NCBI GenBank assembly: GCA_009760855.2
Contig: WPIO01000029.1
Location: 3,252,501 to 3,316,500, forward strand
Direction of reading: 5' to 3'
DNA: 64,000 nucleotides
DNA from: Cristatella mucedo
Lineage: Eukaryota; Bryozoa; Phylactolaemata; Cristatellidae
Below, one piece after another: positions 57,004 to 64,000 of this stretch. Made by a program: the position numbers and the translations under genes. The notes beneath the pieces are model-generated. The model made no database searches. It was not told the origin of the DNA and saw only the letters and a list, made by a program, of their open reading frames with translations. How positions within the stretch are numbered: the first letter of the stretch is position 1; the number at the start of each line of letters is the position of its first letter.

Positions 57004-58389
57004 AGGGAGATGCTCCATCCAGTGCTCCCTTTTCTTGCAGGCACTCGATTTGCAACCGTCTCGCTAGCGAAGCTGCCTGCAGCCGCCACTGCACTTCGAC
57101 TTGCCGACGACTGCATGCCTGATCGGCCGAAGCTCGACCCGGCTAGTGGCCGCCTTTGGCCACTCCCCCGCCCCCAGCCCTGGCGAGAGCCTATCGCTTC
57201 GAGACATTGCGAGCACCAAGTATCGCACTGCGGCAGCAGTAGGGCTTTGCGTCTGCAAAAAGAAATGCCTTTCCGGGGGGGGGGCTCCTTCCATCTGCGA
57301 ATATTTCCGGTGGCGGAGGGCGACGGTTCTTTGCTGAATGGCCGAGTCTTTACACTGCACTTGTCGGTCATGGGTCTTGAGCCGGCGAGCAGTGTCGTCG
57401 TGAGATGCCTGCTTCGAGATCCTCAGCAAACTATCTAGTGCTCACCCGAGTAGTTGTCCCGGTTCCAATGCCACTATGCTGCTTGGCAAGATGGAGCTGC
57501 TTGAGCTGCTAGCATGGGGGGGGGAGAAGTAGTACTATGCTGGAGCAGAAGACAGGAAGTACACGCCGAGGTGGCACCCTGGGGTAGAAGACTAGATAGT
57601 ATTACTGATCCCCAAAATTCTGGACAAGCCCGGAGGCAGCTGTGAAAAGTGGTGACTGATCATATATCGAAAGAGGGCGGGAAGTTCTTTCACTTAGTGC
57701 TGGCCGCACTGTATAGTCCGTCGCACGATCGCTATTGGCTGCTCCTCAACCATCAGCTGACGAGTCCGCGCCCACGCTGGACTACCTCTGCCCAGGGCTC
57801 CCTGCGCTGCTGCAGATGTGACACGCCACGAAAGCTCCCCCAGAGCCGACGTCTATCAATCCATTTTCTGGCGCACTTCGAAAGCCTGCGCGCAGTGCGG
57901 TGCAGGCACCGAAGTGCGGCTTCTTTTTTCTCTATTTGTTTCCATTAATTTCCTTTTTAATTCATTAATTTATTAATTTAACTTATTTTAATTTTTAATG
58001 CGCTCATTTTTCCGATGCCACAGCACAGCAGCGGGCTCGGCAACGGCTGCCCGGCTCTGAGCCGCTGCTTCCAGCCATCATCTGACATGACGATACACTT
58101 CCAACGATCACCTTCGTCCGGAGACTTAGTGTAGCCGGTCAAGCTCAGAGAAAAGAGGTCAGGAATCAAATTAATCTGCAATATGGAACTGCATGGAATC
58201 ATCGAATCATGTGAACCGTCGAGCCGAGTTTATTAATGTTCATGCCTGATTCTGTAGCAAGTGTAGCCACCCAGCACAGAAAATCACCAGATAGGCACGT
58301 ACCTGCTTGTACATCGCCTCGAGTGCGCTGGCAGCTTCATCCACGGTGTGAATATACTCTGCTTTAAAACCAGACCCGTCGTCAGCTGC
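52603..58389 (-). CDS. CTNNAL1: Alpha-catulin, internal part (four consecutive exons)
   Basis: Alpha-catulin is a cytoplasmic scaffold of the vinculin/alpha-catenin superfamily, linked to Rho and NF-kappaB signalling and to the cytoskeleton. Four minus-strand exons (58389-58303, 56378-56214, 53027-52935 and 52767 downward) join in phase 0 throughout. They cover a helical stretch of about 170 residues corresponding to the second half of the human protein. Diagnostic text: [12 protein letters not shown] (human LVETCRLLRHIS) and [21 protein letters not shown] (human LTLHPSSKIAKENLDVFCEA W). Alpha-catenin and vinculin share the AxENxxxFxxxW pattern but lack the CRLL-x-H motif as I recall them. 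Both ends of the gene are missing: upstream exons lie to the right of 58389 and downstream ones to the left of 52603, and I could not place them. Confidence 0.87.
52935..53027 (-). CDS. CTNNAL1: CTNNAL1 internal exon
   Basis: 31 codons, phase 0 at both ends, between acceptor TTCCTTTTCCAG and donor [26 protein letters not shown] then [11 protein letters not shown] aligns with human TCRLLRHISGTEPLEITCIH. Confidence 0.9.
53370..53520. repeat. TG/CATG-rich low-complexity stretch
   Basis: Imperfect TGTGTGC/GCATG repeats within the intron between two CTNNAL1 exons. Confidence 0.85.
53528..53625 (+). mobile_element. SINE1-like tRNA-derived fragment
   Basis: CAAGGTGCTCTTCTTCACGA, then GAGGTCGTTGGTTCGGAAGT (box B-like), then GGGCGGCCCTTTATTTCCAG follows the SINE1 head order, with a diverged 3' part. 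Antisense within a CTNNAL1 intron. Confidence 0.6.
54205..55525 (+). mobile_element. LINE family A, longest copy, with a double tail
   Basis: A CR1/L2-type element antisense within a CTNNAL1 intron. It contains [19 protein letters not shown], the active-site block [14 protein letters not shown] at about 54335-54376 (N where most relatives have Y), then the thumb with [38 protein letters not shown] and a 3' UTR. It ends with two successive tails: 55345-55420 and 55455-55525, each with AAAGTGCCTAGAAAGAGATT and (ATT)n. The frame is broken near 54437 and 54567. Confidence 0.9.
55732..55830 (-). mobile_element. LINE A/SINE2-type 3' tail
   Basis: (AAT)n, then TTTGTATAGCATCATGCGAG, then AACTAAATCTCTTACTAGCC and CTTTACATATGCTGTAAAG: a reversed tail copy. 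Confidence 0.72.
56214..56378 (-). CDS. CTNNAL1: CTNNAL1 internal exon, with probable GC donor
   Basis: 55 codons, phase 0 at both ends: [55 protein letters not shown]. Acceptor TTCCACCGTTGCAG. The only donor that keeps the frame into the next exon is GAG|GCAAGTATG, a strong GC-AG consensus. A GT donor two bases later would shift the frame. A leucine run seen upstream of the acceptor is an intronic (CTG)n tract, not a signal peptide. Confidence 0.85.
56911..57001. repeat. (CT)n microsatellite
   Basis: An uninterrupted CT run of about 45 units in the CTNNAL1 intron between the exons at 56.2 and 58.3 kb. Confidence 0.98.
57010..58302 (-). other. CTNNAL1: CTNNAL1 intron remainder
   Basis: Contains G runs (about 57278 and 57516) and an AT-rich patch (57935-58010). 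Several open frames, none exon-like. The flanking exons are already in matching phase, so no extra exon is required. Confidence 0.5.
58303..58389 (-). CDS. CTNNAL1: CTNNAL1 internal exon, most upstream seen
   Basis: 29 codons between GTTGATGGCAG and donor GTACGTG, phase 0 at both ends. [20 protein letters not shown] then SALEAMYKQ, followed across the junction by LVAAARVQ. Position and helical pattern fit the human region ending in LKKELHSTATQLAADLL. An alternative acceptor six bases downstream would remove two residues. Confidence 0.75.
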
Positions 58390-59264
58390 CTGCCATCAAC
58401 AAACGAGAGTCGTGGACTAAACAAAGGTGAAGGTCACATGGCAGCAGAAAAGGCAGCAATAACGACAGCACTAACCGAAGCTGCTACGGTAACATAACCA
58501 AAAGAATCTGCCGTAACAATCGTGTTATACATCGGAGCAAGAAGCAGAAGCAGCAGCAGCAGCAGCAGGGTTATAGGAAAAGAATCTGCCGTTACAGTCA
58601 TGTTACACACGGGACCACTACTACAAACGAACTCTTGTCATTCAGAGCCACGGGTGATGGATACGACCTTGTACTTGAGCGTACTCGGAAGCTGGTGTTC
58701 ATTATTAAAACATAGTGGTAACAATTCCTCCAATCATTACCCATGCAGGCCCGCGTCTGTCTTGCTGGTGGGCTGAGATTGTTTGCAGTAGACAAAGTCA
58801 CTTAGGCATGCAGCTGAACTCTTATTAAAAACGTAAATAAGAGCATTCTCGGAAGCATATATCTTAAACAAATGAACTGCAAGACAGATGGAAGCTCTGC
58901 TGCCTTTTTAAAAAGTGGCATCAGCAGCAAGCATTAGATGGGGCTGAACACAGTTCGACCAGCTATCAGCAGCAGGAAATGGTCACCAGCAAGCAGCATG
59001 CCACTGTTGGCTGACAAGTCAATGCCATGGTTGTAGCAAATGATCGGAGTCTAGGGAAGAGGGTAGGGGGAATAATGTCTCAATTCGCCAAGACGTGGAC
59101 AATAATGGCCATCATATTTAACTATGCAGTGATGCCATGCCAGCAATGCCTTTCAGATTGGTATGGGCAGAACTTAATAAGCATTTAGTGGCCATGCCAC
59201 TAGAATGTCACCGATAGCTCTACGTCAGCAGGAAGTAGCAGCCGGCTGCTTTCAAGCCACTAAC
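58390..59264. other. No gene placed; probable CTNNAL1 intron
   Basis: Contains a short (AGC)n run at about 58540-58567. Upstream catulin exons should lie on this minus strand to the right, but none could be recognised. Confidence 0.4.
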
Positions 59265-59610
59265 ATTACTTGCACGCTGACCCTGTGCGTGTCGCCCCTA
59301 AGCATGTTGCCGTGATGGCACACTAGGTAAGGCGGTTGCTTTCACGACCTCGGTCCCGAGGTCGTGGGTTCGATTCCTACGGTGGGCGATTCTTTATCGC
59401 CACTGCAAGCGGTGGTGATAGCCGTAAAGGCTCTTCTGTCACTATACAAAAAGAGGCTGTTTAATCAGCTAGGATTTTTGTTTGTTATTGAGCATGCTAC
59501 CACTAACTATTCGATCGTGCATCCTTTGCAGTAAATGTAAAGTGCCTAGAAAGAGATTAAGTTATCTGAGGGTGCCATATCAAATGTATTATTATTATTA
59601 TTACTATTGT
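59265..59610 (+). mobile_element. LINE family A 3' end interrupted by a SINE1
   Basis: 3' UTR text GTGCGTGTCGCCCCTAAGCA at the left resumes after the SINE as TTGTTATTGAGCATGCTACC, then GTAAATGTAAAGTGCCTAG and (ATT)n. The uninterrupted version is at 55262-55420. Confidence 0.88.
59308..59478 (+). mobile_element. SINE1 copy inserted in a LINE A tail
   Basis: The best-preserved SINE1: box B GGTTCGATTCC at 59367-59377 fits the pol III consensus exactly, followed by GGGCGATTCTTTATCGCC, GGTGATAGCCGTAAAGGCTC and GAGGCTGTTTAATCAGC. Confidence 0.9.
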
Positions 59611-59611
59611 G

Positions 59612-60017
59612 CCGGCTGCTATCAAGCAGGCTGCTAAAGTGGAATAAGAGGACGCCGGTCGGCTGAATAAGCTAGTGCCATAGAAGTAGCAAGGACGAAT
59701 GGAAAAGAAGTGCTAGAGTCGGCAGCAGCAGAGAAAGTGAAGTTTGCAAGAATGTCAGGTACGACAACCCTACACCCTAAGACTTGCAAAGCAAAGGTAT
59801 CTCTTACCAACAATATTTACAAGAAATTGTACAGAGGACAAAAACAATGCAATGAAGCATTTGGGAGCACGCCACCTAGATCAGAGGGAAAGTGTATCTA
59901 TCCACTGCACCACAGGTAGAGCTATACCTCCATGGTCGAATAAGAAGGAGCAGTATAGCAGAATTTGTTGACTTTATGACCAGCCTAGAGGCCACACTTA
60001 GTACTAACTGTAAAAAA
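59612..60017. other. No gene seen; possible LINE B trace
   Basis: GCTATCAAGCAGGCTGCTAA and CTAGAGTCGGCAGCAGCAGA near 59617-59735 recall the antisense LINE B 3' region. Not firmly assignable. Confidence 0.3.
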
Positions 60018-60187
60018 AAATACTAGCTGATTTAACAGCCTCTTTTTGTATAGCGACAGAAGAACCTCTACGGCTATCACCACCGCTTGCAGTGGTGATA
60101 AAGGATCGCCCACTGCAGGATTCGAACCCATGACCTAGTGGCCGAGGTAGTGAAAAGCAACCGCCTTACCTAGTGAGTCATTACGGC
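60018..60187 (-). mobile_element. SINE1 copy
   Basis: Reversed SINE1 order: TAGCTGATTTAACAGCCTC, then GACAGAAGAACCTCTACGGC, then GGATTCGAACCCATGACC (box B), then GCAACCGCCTTACCTAGTG. Opposite orientation to the copy 540 bp to its left. Confidence 0.88.
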
Positions 60188-62020
60188 TGTAGAGATCACG
60201 TGGTATCTTTTATAACCTAAGCAATAACAAATTTTTAGTAGTCTCAACTCGAGAGAATCAAGAAGCCGGTCCAGATCGTTAGCCTTTCATTTCGGTAAGC
60301 AGCACATGCTCCATGCGATGAAGCAAGTAATCAGTCTTTGGGATAAATCTGCCAAAAGCCAGGTAATTGATTGACGGCCACGTGACATGCAGAAGGCGAG
60401 TATTAGACTACGGTTTCGCAATTGCACCTCTGACTGATATATGCAAAGCCTCTGATCGCAACTAATGTTTAACTCTACCTAGGGGAAGTTTAGTTCATCA
60501 TAATTTAACTTAGGAACGTTGGCCGACATCCAGGAGCTAATGTTTGCAAAACATGAGTTCGGTTTTACAAGCACTGAGAGTTGAAACTACATGCAAAGTC
60601 TTCGGAGCCTGCACAGCTGATATGACAGCAGATACCGCAAGCTTGAATTACCTGGTCGAGAGACAGTGCATAGAAGCAGAATGGCAAAAGGGACCAACAA
60701 TTCCGAAGGAGTTCCACAAACGATAGGACTGCTATTTCAGACCTGATAATTTCGCGACACAATTTAGACTCAGTCGGATAGCTACAATGCGAGCCCAGCC
60801 AGCGCCTCAACTGTCAGAACGACTGCTGTTCTCGATGTTTGTGCAAGGCTCGGTTGATCAATGATGTGAATGCTGCCAAGTCACAGCTTCTGAAGAGTCA
60901 TTGGTCACGTGGAGAAGTGAATGTTTCAGTAGAATGGTGGTGCGTATAGGTAGATTGATTGAAATTTGAGGGAGCTAATCTTTACTACATGGGCCAAAGG
61001 TTGACAATCTTCTCAAGACCTTTCAAGACTCGTCATAAAAAAAGAAGACTGGGGGGTCATTTTAGCCACAATCTCAGAACTCAAATCAAGACTTTTCATA
61101 CTTGAAGGTAACAAAGGCCGACTGCAAAATAGCTTAAGAAAAAACCACTGCGCGCATCTAGGGAGGCCTTGATAATCCAAGCAAATCGCTGCGCGAACGT
61201 TGTCCACTAAATAACATAAAAAGAGGGGTTGGTATGGGGCCAGCAAGTGACAAGCCTTTTTCCTGGCCCTAACTATTGTAACCACCATATAGTCCTTACA
61301 GGGAAGGCTGATCTGAGGAAAACGCAGACAGCGCGTCTACAACAGTAAAGCAGCTGCAACTCGATGGATGCAGCAGCCGAAGGAGGAGCACGAATAGAAG
61401 CACGAATCGTGCACCCATCGTAACAATAGTGATTATGCTAATAAACATTTAACAATAAAATAGAATAATAAACGTAAACTTAACAACTAGCACCACAGGA
61501 TAACTGAATATATTTCTAGGCACTTGATATTTTGTGTAGGAAAGTTGCATGCTACCAATGAGAATGTTGGTGATATCATTTACTCTTGGAAAGTTGGCCA
61601 ACATCCCAGGAGCAAATAGGAGAAATATTACTGCAATATTTCAAACCCTCGGATGCTGCTTCGATGGTTGCAAATCTGACTACTCCAGTCTTGCAGACTG
61701 CTCTTGGTCTGCCACCATAACGTGGCTGCCCTATAAGCTGCCACTGACCTGCCAGCTGTTACAAGCAAGGCGGTCCTAAGCATATCGGCTAGGCTTAGCC
61801 ACAAGTGTCGTCTGCCTGTTGCACGAGCGATGCAGCAGATCGTTATGTCGGCGAAAACTAATGCCGCTGTCCTTCCCCCTTATTATTGTGCATCATCTGC
61901 TTAGTATGCATGCTGAGCCAGCATGCATAGGTGATAGCAGCAGAAGCGGAGGAGGCAGCCGCAGCGGAATAGGACACAAACAATAAGGCTGCAATTGTCT
62001 GGGGGATAGGTACCGCTACT

Positions 62021-62086
62021 GCATGGGCCGATAGTCTGTCAAATACAACCGCTGCATGGGCCGATAGTCTGTCAAATACAACCGCT
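62021..62086. repeat. Perfect 33-bp tandem duplication
   Basis: Two identical units, each beginning GCATGGGCCGATAGTCTGTC and ending CAACCGCT. The period is a multiple of three, but no gene is apparent. Confidence 0.96.
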
Positions 62087-62389
62087 GGTGTAGTTAGCAT
62101 GCAGTTACGAAAGCAAAAGGCAGCAGAGGTGCAAGCCTGCATGCAGGACCCGAAACTAGGACTGGTAGTCTCATTTCCAAACCAGGCACCATAAAGCATC
62201 CGAGAATACACCAAATGTGAAGAATTTTGAGTATCAGGATATTACTAGGCTACGCTTTCATACAAAGCTCTTTGGCCGCTGCCTTTGCAAGCGATTTGCA
62301 GAGGAAGCTGGACATTTTTCAACCTGACCAAATATTCTAAATAACGCATGAGATCTTGCCCGCTCGAGCACACTCATGATGCACTCCCA

Positions 62390-62391
<2 letters not shown>

Positions 62392-62440
<49 letters not shown>
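62392..62440. repeat. (CA)n microsatellite
   Basis: An uninterrupted CA run of about 24 units. Confidence 0.98.
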
Positions 62441-62444
<4 letters not shown>

Positions 62445-63382
62445 ACATGCATATGACGTCGTTGACGCAACAGCAACTGATATGGCATGAGCATTTCCTG
62501 GGCAGATTTAAAGTAATATTTATCCATAATGCGATACCAAAGCTCAGCATGCATATAACACGTTACCTTTATTAGCTGGAGGGGCAGGGAGAGAGGTTGG
62601 ATCCTCCAGATGCGACTAACGAGATCCGACTTAAAACAACAGTTTGACAACGAAGCATTCTCACTGAACCAAATTAACTGAAAACGTTTGTTTCACAGCA
62701 TGATTTAAACCCCTGATATTAAAAGTCTGCAAAAGAACCCGTCATAATTCTTGTATGTCGGCTGTAGATCAGCGACATTATATTTAGTGACATTTCAATT
62801 CAAGAGGCTACAGAAAAATACTCCTCATGTTGGAATGAGGGAAGTAATATAGCAGGCAGCTAATTTAGCTACACAAGTACTGTACGACAACTGTTGTTCC
62901 AGCTAGATTTTCCTTTTGCTATTTCTTTGTCTTGGTGATCCCATCGCTAAAAATCTACTCCTTTCCTGGCATTCTTGCGTTGACCGGGAGCACTGCACGA
63001 AATTGATAATTACACGTTCACGCAGTTTCATGCAAATTTGTACACATACCAGGCCCCTATATTAATAGGCCATCAACGACTCAATTGACGATGATATAAC
63101 TTTACAGGCCAGTGGCCATTTGGAGGTTAGCATTTTTTGCTCCACATGTGCACCTATTAAAATTATGCTAGTGCAAGTGTGCATGCCCGAGGGCACGAGC
63201 TTGTGCATGTAGGTCCGCACAAAGTACACTTACATGTATGCACATGTGCATACATGTAAGCATGTGTGTGGTGCATGCATGCATGCATATCACATGAATC
63301 ATGCACATGCACACACACCCTTGGGTATGCACTGCCATTGCCTCTGGTTCTTAGAAGGGTGTAGGGCCTTTCTACTAGTTCT

Positions 63383-64000
63383 ACTTTATATCCCTCCCAG
63401 CCGTCGAGCACCTCGAATTCTCTCAACTCACTTGCTACGTGTATTGATGACATCTACACATGGATGGCAGCAAATTTTCTAAAACTAAACGATGATAAAA
63501 CTAACTTACTAGTTATGGGCAAACCCAGTGTGATTCACAAATGGAAAGGCTGACGCTCAAAATTGGCCCTGCCAGCATATCTCCTGTTGAATCAGCTCGA
63601 AATCTAGGTGTCATGTTCCAAAGTGACCTCTCGTTAGACGACCACATCAGCTCCACAGTCAAGTCTGCCTACTTTCAGCTACACAACATTGCTAAAATTC
63701 GGGCTTGTTTAGATAAGGATACCACGTCTAAGTTGGTCCATGCATTTGTGACATCCCGTCTTGACTTATGTAACTCACTGCTTGCTGGCCTACCGGCATG
63801 TGCGATCAGGCGATTACAGCTGGTGCAAAACTCCGCAGCTACGCTTGTCTGTCATGAGCGTCGAAGTTGCCACATCACACCACTTCTCGCCGACCTGCAC
63901 TGGCTACCAGTCAAGCAACGGATTGACTTCAAGGTTTTGTCGCTCACTTTTAGGTCACTTCATTCTGTGACTCCAGCCTATCTCTCAGATCTACTCCCCC
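63383..64000 (+). mobile_element. LINE family A copy, cut by the right window edge
   Basis: Begins just after the reverse-transcriptase active site (NSLNSLATCIDDIYTWMAAN-type text) and continues through [15 protein letters not shown], the thumb region SRLDLCNSLLAGLPACAIRR and [15 protein letters not shown] to the edge. Parallels 54390-54980. One frame break is visible near 63550. Confidence 0.88.

Larger units (their letters stand above)
60190..63382. other. No gene placed
   Basis: Mostly unique sequence expected to include CTNNAL1 introns and possibly exons. Contains a 33-bp tandem duplication (62021-62086), a (CA)n tract (62392-62440) and CATG/TG-rich low complexity (about 63170-63320). 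A minus-strand frame ending at a GTAATTC donor near 60653 (FYALSLDQ) was considered, but it lacks family resemblance. Confidence 0.35.

Noticed and set aside
60565-60810. Minus-strand exon ending at a GTAATTC donor
   Set aside because: The reading frame has no similarity to the expected upstream catulin sequence and no clear acceptor.

Overview
This is nuclear DNA from a bilaterian animal, probably an invertebrate. The genes are split by kilobase-scale introns, one partial gene carries an ANTP-class homeobox, and the space between is filled with CR1/L2-type LINEs, tRNA-derived SINEs and long (CT)n/(GA)n tracts. Nothing pins down the phylum. The composition and the proteins would suit a spiralian or another non-vertebrate, but that is a guess.

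Layout. (1) Position 1-153 holds a short minus-strand open frame that runs off the left edge. (2) Position 840-3825 is GC-rich and holds the last coding exon of a Hox-type homeobox gene (+), starting exactly at homeodomain residue 45, with a candidate poly(A) signal about 1 kb after its stop. (3) Position 3.8-22 kb is a repeat desert of LINE fragments, SINEs and a 476-bp pogo-type DNA transposon remnant, with no convincing gene. (4) Position 22.3-41.1 kb (+) is a complete gene for Lunapark (LNPK), the ER three-way-junction protein. I assembled it by eye from 11 exons; the phases agree at every junction and the coding total is 1194 nt (397 residues plus stop). (5) Position 41.1-52.6 kb is repeat-rich. 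It contains a degenerate tandem array of about 12 units of roughly 175 bp, followed directly by the longest LINE copy in the window. (6) Position 52.6-58.4 kb (-) holds four consecutive internal exons of alpha-catulin (CTNNAL1, vinculin/alpha-catenin superfamily), one intron apparently of the GC-AG class. (7) Position 58.4-64 kb is repeats and unannotated sequence, ending inside a LINE copy.

Repeat biology. Two LINE families are named here: A, ending in (ATT)n, and B, ending in an ATTAC-type pentamer. Two tRNA-like SINE families are also named: SINE1 and SINE2. SINE2 shares its 3' tail with LINE A, the pattern expected when a SINE borrows a LINE's retrotransposition machinery.

Most notable observations: a Hox-type gene lies next to LNPK in the same orientation, recalling the vertebrate HOXD-EVX2-LNPK neighbourhood; the ~175-bp array; the LINE A/SINE2 partnership; and a SINE inserted inside a LINE tail. 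Everything was read by eye without alignment tools, so family limits and repeat ends are approximate.
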